From contig JANNXJ010000016.1 in the NCBI GenBank assembly GCA_031409515.1, positions 62,001 through 126,000 of the forward strand: a DNA stretch of 64,000 nt, given 5' to 3'. The translations under genes were made by a program, and so were the position numbers. Shown here piece by piece: positions 1 through 8,419 of this stretch. Numbering within the stretch: the stretch's first letter is position 1; every line of letters begins with the position of its first letter. The notes under the pieces are model-generated. The model was not told where the DNA came from, made no database searches, and saw only the letters and a program-made list of their open reading frames with translations. The stretch is from SHZI01 sp031409515 (GTDB taxonomy: Bacteria; Pseudomonadota; Gammaproteobacteria; Steroidobacterales; GCA-2729495).

Positions 1-59
1 GCACCGGAGCGCTGTACGTTCTCCTCGCGCGGTAGGCGGGCGTTGCCGGCAGCCTCGGG

Positions 60-950
60 CTACTCCTCCGGGGCCGTCTCTGCCCGCCGTTCGCTCTCCC
101 AGAACCGGTACATGAACGCGCCAAAGAAGGTGGTTGTGGCGGTGTCGGTAAAGAGCGGACTGTCCTCGTTTCTTGCCCCACTGTACAAGCCCTGACGGAT
201 CCCGCCCCAGAGTTCGAGGCGCCGGGCGACGGGGATGCGTAGCGACAGTGCAATCTCAGTCCCGAGATAGCCGCCGTCCGCTGCAAACTCCGGGCGTTCC
301 GCCGTGGCGAAGGCTGGCACCACCGCATAGTAGTAATCCATGTAGCCATCCGTCGCAAAGGTTGGCGTGATCCGCAGCTTGGCCTCCCGCCCTGAGTCGC
401 CAAACTTTCGCGTGAACTTCAGTTCTGGTGAATAGACCAGGCCCTCATACGCGGGATCGAGGCCGTCCCAGGAAAACGCCCCACGCACCTGAAAGGCAAG
501 GAAGGCGTCGGCTGCGAGCCAGCCTCGGTCAACAAACTGAAGTTCCAGCTCGGGACCCAGTTCCAGCAAGAGGTCCAGATCAGGCATGCCGGCGCGTGCC
601 GCGATATCGTCACTCTCGGACCCAAAGACCAGGTCGAAGTCGATGTCCAGCTTGATTCTGTCAGTGCGAAAGAGCCGGCCCCGGATCGGGGAATCCGTGT
701 CATCGCCAATGCGGAGGAACGTGCCGCGATATACCGGGAACGGCAGGGGAACGAAGTTTCCCTGGGAGTCTTCGGAGGCCGGATAGGACGGTCCATAACG
801 ACCAAACGCTGCAATATTCAGCTCCCAAAGAGCCTCCGTGGCCGGATCCTCGCTGGCTGCCGCGGGAACCAGAGCACCCAGACACAGGAGGACCCCCAGG
901 GAGACTGGGACCTGGAAGCCTAAAGAGTCGCTGCCACTTCTTCCGTGCAT
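60..950 (-). CDS. MipA/OmpV-family outer membrane protein
   Basis: A 296-residue protein with an N-terminal hydrophobic stretch (about residues 11-32, ending AAAS) that looks like a signal peptide. The mature part opens with WELNIAAFGRYGPSYPAS followed by PLPFPVYRG, the characteristic start of MipA/OmpV proteins, small outer membrane beta-barrels sometimes linked to murein enzymes. Alternating short polar and hydrophobic segments continue to a terminal strand near YRFWE, followed by an acidic tail. It is the last gene of the minus-strand block, 19 bases after the enoyl-CoA hydratase homologue. The family assignment rests on the N-terminal motif and beta-strand pattern; the ligand or partner is unknown. 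Confidence 0.75.
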   Translation of the reverse strand: MHGRSGSDSLGFQVPVSLGVLLCLGALVPAAASEDPATEALWELNIAAFGRYGPSYPASEDSQGNFVPLPFPVYRGTFLRIGDDTDSPIRGRLFRTDRIKLDIDFDLVFGSESDDIAARAGMPDLDLLLELGPELELQFVDRGWLAADAFLAFQVRGAFSWDGLDPAYEGLVYSPELKFTRKFGDSGREAKLRITPTFATDGYMDYYYAVVPAFATAERPEFAADGGYLGTEIALSLRIPVARRLELWGGIRQGLYSGARNEDSPLFTDTATTTFFGAFMYRFWESERRAETAPEE

Positions 951-969
951 TCTTGTGCTTGGGTCCGGG

Positions 970-1716
970 TCAGCGCTTTGTCAGCCGGGCCACCAGTTTG
1001 CGCATCTCGGTCTGGGTTTCGGCGCTGAACCACCAACCGGTAGCTACCCCTGGATCCCCGGAACTGTTCAAGGCCTCGATCAGGCGGGCCTTGCCCGCAA
1101 GCCGGGTGGTGTTCATGGCGACCGGGGGCAGCGCCAGCAGCTCATTGGCTCGCGCCAGTGCAGCGGATAGCAAATCTTCAGGCTCCACCAGTTCGTCCAG
1201 CAGCCCAACGGCCCGTGCTTCGTCCATCGAGAGCATCTGGCCGCGAGTCGCCATGCGCCGCGCCACGCGCGGACCTACCACCTCCTCGAGCGCCAGGAGG
1301 ATCGTGCCGGGCACGGGCAAGCCCACCTGCACCTCATTGAGGCCGATCCTGAACTTTCCCGCCACCCCGATGCGGTAGTCGCATTGCAGAGCAAGCACCG
1401 CCCCACCGGCTGGCGCATGCCCCGAGACGGCAGCGATGACGGGCACCGGGCTGGCAGCCAGCTGGCGGGTCAGGGCAAAGAACAGCCCCCAGAAGGCCTC
1501 CACCTGCCGCCGGTCCAGGCTCAGGAGATCGGGTACGTCAAGTCCGCCACTGAACATTCCCGGTCGCCCGGTGAGGATGATGGCCCGGGCACCATCCATA
1601 CGCACCGTCTCCAGTGCCGCCAGAAGTTTCTCGACCAGTTCCCGATTCAGGGCGTTCGCCGGCGGACGATCCATGCGGATCTCCGCCACGGTGTCGTGGA
1701 ACTGGATGTGGAGCAC
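970..1716 (-). CDS. Enoyl-CoA hydratase/isomerase family protein
   Basis: A 248-residue crotonase-fold protein. The oxyanion-hole segments are visible as SGGLDVPDLL (about residues 57-66) and GHAPAGGAVLALQCDYRIG (about 98-116), matching the usual pattern of this superfamily. Crotonases handle CoA thioesters by hydration, isomerisation, cleavage and related reactions; the exact substrate cannot be read from the sequence. The length is near the family norm of 250-260. The start is a GTG lying 18 bases after ftsB, so it is probably co-transcribed with the housekeeping genes. No other beta-oxidation gene is adjacent, so a dedicated pathway is not indicated. Confidence 0.85.
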   Translation of the reverse strand: MLHIQFHDTVAEIRMDRPPANALNRELVEKLLAALETVRMDGARAIILTGRPGMFSGGLDVPDLLSLDRRQVEAFWGLFFALTRQLAASPVPVIAAVSGHAPAGGAVLALQCDYRIGVAGKFRIGLNEVQVGLPVPGTILLALEEVVGPRVARRMATRGQMLSMDEARAVGLLDELVEPEDLLSAALARANELLALPPVAMNTTRLAGKARLIEALNSSGDPGVATGWWFSAETQTEMRKLVARLTKR

Positions 1717-1734
1717 GGCCTGGTTACCTGGGAA

Positions 1735-2040
1735 TCAGCCCGTCGGGCGGGCTGCACCGAACAGGTAGAAGGTTTCGTCCGGGCCAATCAGGCCAAGATC
1801 AGCGCGGGCCCGCTCCTCGACGGCGCTGTCGCCCTTGCGGAGCTCGATGACCTCGGCCTCCAGGCGCTGATTGCGCTGATTGAGCCGGGCATTCTCGGCG
1901 GTCTGCCCCGTGATCAGGCCGGCAAGACGCGCGACTTCGCCGTAGCCGTCATCCGAAACCCATAACCGGACCTGCAGCAAGAGCAACAGGACTGAAAGCA
2001 GGCCAATTCCGGCCCGCATCATGAGAATCTCACCCCGCAT
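1735..2040 (-). CDS. ftsB: Cell division protein FtsB
   Basis: A 101-residue small bitopic protein: a short cytoplasmic start, one membrane segment at about residues 9-28 (leucine-rich), then a predicted coiled coil (about 35-70, including the Asn/Gln/Arg-rich AENARLNQRNQRLEAEV). FtsB joins FtsL and FtsQ in the divisome and is inserted in the inner membrane. The C-terminal motif RARADLGLIGPDETFY is typical of the FtsB/DivIC family. The start is supported by a strong purine-rich ribosome site (GGAGGGG) just upstream. It lies 30 bases after eno, the usual eno-ftsB neighbourhood in gammaproteobacteria. Confidence 0.9.
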   Translation of the reverse strand: MRGEILMMRAGIGLLSVLLLLLQVRLWVSDDGYGEVARLAGLITGQTAENARLNQRNQRLEAEVIELRKGDSAVEERARADLGLIGPDETFYLFGAARPTG

Positions 2041-2070
2041 GTCGCCCCTCCCCCCGGGTGCCCTGCACCG

Positions 2071-3354
2071 CTAGGCCGAAAGTTTCACCGGAAAAGCCGT
2101 AACGCCAGCGTACTGTGCCTCGGATCCCAGGTGCTCTTCAATCCTCAGGAGTTGATTGTACTTCGCTATCCGGTCAGACCGGCAGAGCGAACCGGTTTTG
2201 ATCTGGGTCGCCCGGGTACCGACGGCGATATCGGCAATGGTCGTATCCTCGGTTTCTCCGGAGCGGTGGGAAATGACGGCGGCATAGCCCGCATCTACCG
2301 CCATGTCGATCGCTGCCAGGGTCTCGGTCAGGGTACCGATCTGGTTGGGCTTGATGAGAATGGCATTGCCGATGCCCTCGGCTATACCCCGGCTCAGGAT
2401 TGAAGTGTTGGTGACAAAGAGATCATCGCCGACCAACTGGACGCGGGACCCCAGCGCCGCGGTGAGCAGCGCCCAGCCGGCCCAGTCGTCCTCCGCCATC
2501 CCATCCTCAATGGAGATGATCGGGTACTGCCTGACCAGCCCGGCCAGATAGTCGGTAAAGCGGTCCGGAGTGAACTGCCGCCCTTCTGATTCCAGGTGGT
2601 ATACACCGTCCCGGAACAGCTCGGAACTGGCCACGTCGAGGCCCAGCAGGACATCCCGGCCGAGACTGAAACCCGCCAGCCCGACTGCCTCTGCAATCGT
2701 ATCCAGGGCTGCCGCATTCGACGGCAGATTAGGGGCGAAACCACCCTCGTCCCCCACGGCGGTACTTAGCCCCATACCTTTCAGCACGGACTTCAGCGCA
2801 TGGAAAATCTCTGTGCCATGGCGGAGCGCCTCGCCAAACGAGGGTGCGCCCACCGGCAGCACCATGAACTCCTGGATATCCACGCTGTTGTCGGCATGGG
2901 CACCGCCATTGATGATGTTCATCATTGGCACTGGCAGCACAGTGGACGACCCCAGGGTGCGAAAAAGCGGCTCACCCCGATCGACAGCTGCCGCGTGGGC
3001 CGCCGCCAGCGAAACGGCAAGAATGGCGTTGGCACCCAGGTGCTCCTTGCTGGGCATCCCGTCGAGATTGATCATCCTCCGGTCAAGCGCTCTCTGGTCG
3101 CGGCCATCGGATCCCAACAGTTCGCTGCGGATCTCGCCGTTGATCATCGTGACGGCCCGACGGACGCCCTTGCCGAGATAGCGGGCCAGATCCCCGTCAC
3201 GGAGTTCCATCGCTTCCCGGCTGCCCGTCGAGGCCCCGGATGGCACGGCCGCCCGGCCCGAGGCGCCGCTCAGCAGCCGCACTTCGGCTTCCACTGTTGG
3301 ATTGCCGCGGGAATCCAGAATCTCCCGTCCATGGACGTGAACAATCGCGCTCAT
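2071..3354 (-). CDS. eno: Enolase
   Basis: A 427-residue enolase, converting 2-phosphoglycerate to phosphoenolpyruvate in glycolysis. Expected features are present: HGREILDSRGNPTVE at the N-terminus, GDEGGFAPN with the catalytic Glu near 203, the signature ILIKPNQIGT with catalytic Lys about 335, and SHRSGETED around 363-371. The length is normal. The ATG overlaps the kdsA stop in an ATGA arrangement, indicating translational coupling in the order pyrG-kdsA-eno. In many relatives this gene also serves the RNA degradosome; nothing in the sequence argues for or against that here. Confidence 0.98.
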   Translation of the reverse strand: MSAIVHVHGREILDSRGNPTVEAEVRLLSGASGRAAVPSGASTGSREAMELRDGDLARYLGKGVRRAVTMINGEIRSELLGSDGRDQRALDRRMINLDGMPSKEHLGANAILAVSLAAAHAAAVDRGEPLFRTLGSSTVLPVPMMNIINGGAHADNSVDIQEFMVLPVGAPSFGEALRHGTEIFHALKSVLKGMGLSTAVGDEGGFAPNLPSNAAALDTIAEAVGLAGFSLGRDVLLGLDVASSELFRDGVYHLESEGRQFTPDRFTDYLAGLVRQYPIISIEDGMAEDDWAGWALLTAALGSRVQLVGDDLFVTNTSILSRGIAEGIGNAILIKPNQIGTLTETLAAIDMAVDAGYAAVISHRSGETEDTTIADIAVGTRATQIKTGSLCRSDRIAKYNQLLRIEEHLGSEAQYAGVTAFPVKLSA

Positions 3355-4202
3355 GAGTTCCTCTTTCCTCCAACTTCCAGCTCAACGAGGGGACGGCTTT
3401 TCACCACCCGGTCGAGTTCGACCAGGGTCGTCAGAAGATTTTCCATCAGGTGGAGAGGCCACGCGTTCGGGCCATCAGACAATGCGCGCTCCGGATCCGG
3501 GTGCGTCTCCATAAACACCCCCGCCACCCCGGCTGCTACGGCCGCCCGGGCCAGCACCGGAACAAATTCCCGCTGCCCTCCTGAGGAGTCGCCCTTGCCA
3601 CCCGGCAGCTGCACCGAGTGAGTGGCATCAAACACAACCGGTCTGCCCGTCTCCCTCAGCACGGCCAGCGACCGCATGTCGGTGACCAGGTTGTTGTAGC
3701 CGAAACTGAAGCCGCGCTCGCACACCATGATGCCGGGATTGCCGGTGCTCTCAGCCTTCATGACGACGTTGGTCATCTCCCAGGGCGAGAGAAACTGCCC
3801 CTTCTTGATGTTCACGGGCTTGCCCTGGCGAGCGACGTTGATGATGAAGTTGGTCTGCCGGCAGAGAAACGCGGGGGTCTGCAGCACATCCACCACCGCT
3901 GCAACCTCACCGAGCGGGGAGTCTTCGTGGACGTCCGTCAAGACCGGGACTCCAAGTTGACGGCGGACGCTTTCGAGCACCCGCAGTCCCTCCTCCACGC
4001 CCGGCCCCCGATAACTCTTTAGCGAGGAGCGATTGGCCTTGTCGTAGGACGACTTGAATATGAAGGGGATATTGAGGCGTCGGGTGATCTCCTGCAGCTT
4101 ACCGGCTGTTTCGACCGCAAGAGTCTCAGTCTCGACCACGCAGGGACCGGCAATGAGGAAAAACGGCCGGTCGGAACCGACCTCGACACCCGCCAGCTTC
4201 AT
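3351..4202 (-). CDS. kdsA: 3-deoxy-8-phosphooctulonate (KDO-8-P) synthase
   Basis: A 283-residue aldolase-type enzyme that condenses PEP with arabinose-5-phosphate to form KDO-8-phosphate for the lipopolysaccharide core. Visible motifs include FLIAGPCVVE near the N-terminus, FKSSYDKANRSS (about 49-60), DVHEDSP, and the C-terminal METHPDPERALSDGPN that binds substrate. The length matches the family. It overlaps both neighbours by four bases (ATGA with pyrG upstream and eno downstream), so the three are translationally coupled. Together with the lpx genes further along it marks an LPS-bearing Gram-negative cell. Confidence 0.97.
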   Translation of the reverse strand: MKLAGVEVGSDRPFFLIAGPCVVETETLAVETAGKLQEITRRLNIPFIFKSSYDKANRSSLKSYRGPGVEEGLRVLESVRRQLGVPVLTDVHEDSPLGEVAAVVDVLQTPAFLCRQTNFIINVARQGKPVNIKKGQFLSPWEMTNVVMKAESTGNPGIMVCERGFSFGYNNLVTDMRSLAVLRETGRPVVFDATHSVQLPGGKGDSSGGQREFVPVLARAAVAAGVAGVFMETHPDPERALSDGPNAWPLHLMENLLTTLVELDRVVKSRPLVELEVGGKRNS

Positions 4203-5845
4203 GCGCGCGCCGCGGCGGGCAGCTCCTGGCTACGCATACTGCGGGCTGCCCGCACGAAGCCACTGAAGAGCGGATGGCCATCCCGCGGATTGGACTGGAA
4301 CTCCGGGTGAAACTGACAGGCAAGGAACCAGGGGTGATTGGGCAGTTCGACGAGCTCTACGAGGCCATCGAGCGAGAAACCCGCCACGACCAGGCCAGCG
4401 CTGGTGAGCTGGTCCAGGTAGGTATTGTTGAATTCGTACCTGTGGCGATGCCGCTCACGAATAGCGTCCGTGCCATAGAGGTCATGGGCCAGGGTCCCGG
4501 CCTGCAGGCGGCATTCCTGGGCGCCGAGCCGCATGGTGCCACCGAGACTGGACGCGGTATCGCGCTTCTGCAGACTACCATCCCGGTCCTGCCACTCAGA
4601 AATGAGGGCGATAACGGGGTACGGGCTCTGCGCATCAAACTCGGTACTGTGGGCGCCCTTCAGCCCCAGCACATTGCGGGCGTACTCGATGACGGCCACC
4701 TGCAGTCCCAGACAAATCCCGAGGTAAGGCACGCCATTCTCGCGGGCGTAGCGCACCGCTGCAATCTTGCCTTCGATCCCCCGCTCGCCGAAACCGCCCG
4801 GTACCAGGATGGCGTCCACACCGACGAGCGCGCCGGTCCCATCCTTCTCGATGTCCTGGGACTCGATGTAGCGAATCCGGACGCGGGTGCGGGTCTTGAG
4901 CCCCGCATGAGTGAGCGACTCCGTCAGCGAAATATAGGAGTCCCGGAGGTCTACATACTTGCCGACCATGGCAATAGTGACTTCCGCTTCGGGGTTCTTG
5001 CGGGCTGCGACCACGGCTTCCCACTCCGCGAGATCAGCCTGGGGCACGGAGAGCCCGAGGCGGTCTACAACAATGGCATCAAAGCCCTGTGCCCGGAACA
5101 ACATTGGCAGTTTGTACAGGTCGTCCACATCCACCGCGGAGATGACCGCCCGCTCCTGCACATTGGTAAACAGGGCAATCTTCCGCCGCTGTTCCTCCGG
5201 GAGGGGCTGTTCCGAACGGCATACCAGGATGTCCGGCTGAATCCCGATGGACCGCAACTCCTTGACGGAGTGCTGGGTTGGCTTGGTCTTGATCTCGGCG
5301 GACGACGCAATGTAGGGCACCAGAGTCAGGTGGACATAGACGCAGTGCTGCGGGTAGACGTCTGCGCCGAGCTGGCGGATCGCTTCAAGGAACGGCAGCG
5401 ATTCAATGTCGCCAACAGTCCCGCCTATCTCCACAATACAGATATCAGCGTCCCCTGCGCCCAGGCGGATGCAGCGCTTGATCTCGTCGGTTATGTGGGG
5501 GATGACCTGGACGGTCGCGCCGAGATAGTCTCCCCGGCGCTCTTTCGCAATCACGCTCCCGTAGATCCGGCCAGTCGTGAAGTTACTGTTCCGGCCGGTC
5601 GTGGTGCGGACGAAGCGTTCGTAATGCCCCAGGTCAAGATCGGTTTCGGTGCCGTCGGTCGTGACGTAGACCTCGCCGTGCTGGAACGGGCTCATGGTGC
5701 CCGGATCTACGTTGAGATAGGGGTCCAGCTTGATCATGGACACAGTCAGGCCCCGGGCTTCAAGTATGGCGCCCAGGGAAGCCGCCGTGATGCCCTTGCC
5801 GAGGGAGGACACGACACCACCAGTCACGAATATATAGCGGGGCAT
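4199..5845 (-). CDS. pyrG: CTP synthase
   Basis: A 548-residue two-domain enzyme that aminates UTP to CTP with glutamine. The N-terminal amidoligase domain carries the P-loop-like SSLGKG (about 13-18) and the family signature around residues 40-70. The C-terminal class I glutamine amidotransferase domain has the nucleophile in GICLG (Cys about 378) and the FHPEF triad residues (His about 513, Glu about 515). The length is standard. It begins the overlapping pyrG-kdsA-eno group and is preceded by about 213 non-coding bases after tilS, where only weak promoter-like matches were seen. Confidence 0.98.
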   Translation of the reverse strand: MPRYIFVTGGVVSSLGKGITAASLGAILEARGLTVSMIKLDPYLNVDPGTMSPFQHGEVYVTTDGTETDLDLGHYERFVRTTTGRNSNFTTGRIYGSVIAKERRGDYLGATVQVIPHITDEIKRCIRLGAGDADICIVEIGGTVGDIESLPFLEAIRQLGADVYPQHCVYVHLTLVPYIASSAEIKTKPTQHSVKELRSIGIQPDILVCRSEQPLPEEQRRKIALFTNVQERAVISAVDVDDLYKLPMLFRAQGFDAIVVDRLGLSVPQADLAEWEAVVAARKNPEAEVTIAMVGKYVDLRDSYISLTESLTHAGLKTRTRVRIRYIESQDIEKDGTGALVGVDAILVPGGFGERGIEGKIAAVRYARENGVPYLGICLGLQVAVIEYARNVLGLKGAHSTEFDAQSPYPVIALISEWQDRDGSLQKRDTASSLGGTMRLGAQECRLQAGTLAHDLYGTDAIRERHRHRYEFNNTYLDQLTSAGLVVAGFSLDGLVELVELPNHPWFLACQFHPEFQSNPRDGHPLFSGFVRAARSMRSQELPAAARA

Positions 5846-6058
5846 GCACCCATCTCCGCCGACTCAGGTCGGCCGTTAATCAGGTCCAAAACAGCGGATC
5901 ACCTTACCGGCTGGCAGGCGCGGGTAAGGGGGTCGCTGTTTGGGCTGGACTCTCCATCAAGGAGGCAGATGGGGAGCAAAAGTTACCAGATAGCCACGTT
6001 CGGGACAATGAGTTCGACGAGTTCACGGACCCTCCGGAGCGGACCCGCCGCACCGGAC

Positions 6059-7429
6059 TCACCGGACAGGGGCGTGACCTGTCCACACAATCTGCAGGCC
6101 CGCTTCCTCAGGCTGGGCCACGGCCCAGTCAGCCGTCCACAGATTGCCTACGGCAGCAAGCTCCCGGCGGGCAAACACCAGGGGCAGGTGGCCGCGCATC
6201 CAGGGGACGATGCCCCGGGTCTGGAACAGGTACTTCAGCGTTCGATGGTGCCGGTCTGCCGCGGTTCGGAGGCGCTCGCCACCGCTGCGAAAAGCGACCT
6301 GTAGTCCGTCCGCAACGACTGCGGTCGACAGGGGCGGAGCGCCGTGCCGGGGCGCGGGAAGCGGAGCCGCAGGGCTCAGGCTCAGCTGGCCGCGGACGCC
6401 ACCCAGGACCAGCGGACTACCAGCGCTCCATTCCAGCGGCGTCGCGTCGGGAAAACCGGTTGATGAAGCCCGGTCGATGAGGTAGAGGTACTGGCGAAAC
6501 CGGCGAATCTCATGCCCGGACCAGCCGAGGACCGGCTGTCGGCCGGGACCCGCAGCCCAGAGTTGCGCCAGCCCCTCCCGGAGCCGGCGCTCCGGCGGCA
6601 CGGCCCAGCCCCGTTCCCGGGCCTGGAAGCGAATCAGATTTCGTTGCCGCGCCGGACTGAGTTTGCCGAGCGATTCCAGGGAGAGGCGGTGCTCGTCAAC
6701 CACTGAACAAGCATCAGCGCGAGCCAGTTCCTGCAGAAGCCCGGCCGCCTCGGCAGCCAACGCTGCACTACGGCCAGCCCCGCCTGCCGCTGCCGGAAAC
6801 CGCCGCCGCAGTACCGGCGTTACCTGGTGGCGGAGGTATCCCCTGTCGAAAGCAGGATCCGCGTTCATGGGATCGGTCAGCCATCCCAGGCCCTGGGGAA
6901 TCAGCACATTGGCACCGTAGTCAATGAGAGCTTTCGCTGGTACGTCAAGAAGTGGCCGGCAAAGACGTCCGATGCCGAAAACCGCGGTACGCGGAATGCC
7001 GGCGAGACCCTCAACCCCTGAGCCGCGGAACAGGTGTAGCAGAACGGTTTCCAGCTGGTCGTCTGCGTGATGCGCAGTCAGCAGCCATTCGGCGGGCTGC
7101 AAACTGTCTCGCAGCGCGCCGTAACGCGCCTCCCGGGCCGCTGCTTCCAGACCTTGACCGGTGTTGTTCCTGACCACAACGCGAGCCGTCGAACAAGGTA
7201 CCCCGAAGCTCCCGGCAAGCGCTGTGCAATGCGCCTCCCAGTCCCCGGCAGCAACCTGTAGTCCGTGGTTAACGTGCAGTGCGCGTAAGGAAAAACGCCG
7301 CTCCTGGCGCAGACCGGCCAGGGCATGCAGCAACACCGTGGAATCCAGACCGCCACTGAACGCTACACAGAGGGCTGCGTCTTCCGGAAGGCTCTGAAGC
7401 AGCGCCTGCTGAATCGCTCCGGGACGCAT
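6059..7429 (-). CDS. tilS: tRNA(Ile)-lysidine synthase
   Basis: A 456-residue N-type ATP pyrophosphatase that attaches lysine to C34 of tRNA-Ile(CAU), changing its reading to AUA. The PP-loop SGGLDS is at about residues 25-30, followed by LHVNHGLQ and HHADDQLET (with RGSGVEGLAGI), all expected for TilS. The C-terminal TilS substrate-binding region contains GIVPWMRGHLPLVF. The length is close to the E. coli enzyme (432). It follows accA by 18 bases. A short inverted repeat (GGACAGG and CCTGTCC) lies across its last codons, without a T run. Confidence 0.93.
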   Translation of the reverse strand: MRPGAIQQALLQSLPEDAALCVAFSGGLDSTVLLHALAGLRQERRFSLRALHVNHGLQVAAGDWEAHCTALAGSFGVPCSTARVVVRNNTGQGLEAAAREARYGALRDSLQPAEWLLTAHHADDQLETVLLHLFRGSGVEGLAGIPRTAVFGIGRLCRPLLDVPAKALIDYGANVLIPQGLGWLTDPMNADPAFDRGYLRHQVTPVLRRRFPAAAGGAGRSAALAAEAAGLLQELARADACSVVDEHRLSLESLGKLSPARQRNLIRFQARERGWAVPPERRLREGLAQLWAAGPGRQPVLGWSGHEIRRFRQYLYLIDRASSTGFPDATPLEWSAGSPLVLGGVRGQLSLSPAAPLPAPRHGAPPLSTAVVADGLQVAFRSGGERLRTAADRHHRTLKYLFQTRGIVPWMRGHLPLVFARRELAAVGNLWTADWAVAQPEEAGLQIVWTGHAPVR

Positions 7430-7447
7430 AGCCCTGCGCTGGTGCGC

Positions 7448-8407
7448 TCAGCTTTCCCTGAAGCTGCCGTAGGATTTCAGGCGAACCGCGCGCCGGCGCA
7501 CAAGTTCATTGACGTCGAGAGACTCCAGGTCGCGCAGATGACTAATGAGCGCTGCGCGCACGGACTCGGCGATGCGGGTGGGGTCCCGGTGAGCGCCGCC
7601 GAGGGGCTCGCGAATCACCTCGTCGATAAGCCCAAGTTCCCGCAGTCGAGGTGCCGTAATACCCATGGCCTCCGCCGCCGTCTCGGCCTTGTCGGCGCTC
7701 TTCCACAGAATGCTGGCACAGCCCTCGGGGGAGATAACGCTGTACACGCTGTACTCGAGCATGATCACGCGGTCACCGACGCCGATAGCGAGGGCACCAC
7801 CGGACCCGCCCTCCCCGATCACAATGCTGATAATGGGAGTCTTGAGACGCGCCATCTCAAAGAGGTTGCGCGCAATGGCTTCACTCTGGCCGCGCTCCTC
7901 GGCGCCGATGCCCGGATAAGCCCCGGGCGTATCGATAAAGGTCAGAACGGGTAGCCGAAACTTCTCTGCAAGCTTCAGCAGACGGAGCGCCTTCCGGTAA
8001 CCTTCGGGCTTGGGCATGCCGTAGTTGCGGCGGACCCGCTCTTTGGTATCCCGGCCCTTCTGCTGCCCGATAAAGACGACTGGCTTCCCGTCGAGTCGCC
8101 CCAGACCACCAACCATGGCCGGATCATCGGCAAACATGCGGTCGCCGTGCAACTCCTGAAAGTCCGGGCTGATCACAGCAAGGTAGTCCAGCGTGTAGGG
8201 ACGGAGCGGGTGCCTCGCCAGCTGGGCGATCTGCCATGCTGTCAGGCTTGAGAAGATGCTCCGGGTGAGAGACTCGCTCTTTGACTTCAGGCGCGCGATC
8301 TCGTCGCTGATGTTGATCTCCGAATCATCGCCGACGTAGCGCAGTTCGTCGATCTTCGCCTCGAGCTCTGCGATGGGTTGTTCGAAGTCGAGAAATTTGA
8401 GATCCAT
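7448..8407 (-). CDS. accA: Acetyl-CoA carboxylase carboxyltransferase subunit alpha
   Basis: A 319-residue carboxyltransferase alpha subunit, exactly the usual length. With AccD it transfers the carboxyl group from biotin to acetyl-CoA, the first committed step of fatty acid synthesis. The N-terminal helical part starts MDLKFLDFEQPI and is followed by the crotonase-like core, with GRDTKERVRRNYGMPKPEGYRKA, TPGAYPGIGAEERGQSEAIA and GEGGSGGALAI as recognisable segments. It lies 12 bases after dnaE, the standard dnaE-accA order. The partner gene accD is not in this window. Confidence 0.97.
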   Translation of the reverse strand: MDLKFLDFEQPIAELEAKIDELRYVGDDSEINISDEIARLKSKSESLTRSIFSSLTAWQIAQLARHPLRPYTLDYLAVISPDFQELHGDRMFADDPAMVGGLGRLDGKPVVFIGQQKGRDTKERVRRNYGMPKPEGYRKALRLLKLAEKFRLPVLTFIDTPGAYPGIGAEERGQSEAIARNLFEMARLKTPIISIVIGEGGSGGALAIGVGDRVIMLEYSVYSVISPEGCASILWKSADKAETAAEAMGITAPRLRELGLIDEVIREPLGGAHRDPTRIAESVRAALISHLRDLESLDVNELVRRRAVRLKSYGSFRES

Positions 8408-8419
8408 CCGGGAACCTTA

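Noticed and set aside
4274..6304. A 676-codon open frame on the plus strand over pyrG and the gap beyond
   Set aside because: It is antisense to an unmistakable CTP synthase and has no recognisable domain; long antisense frames are common at high GC.
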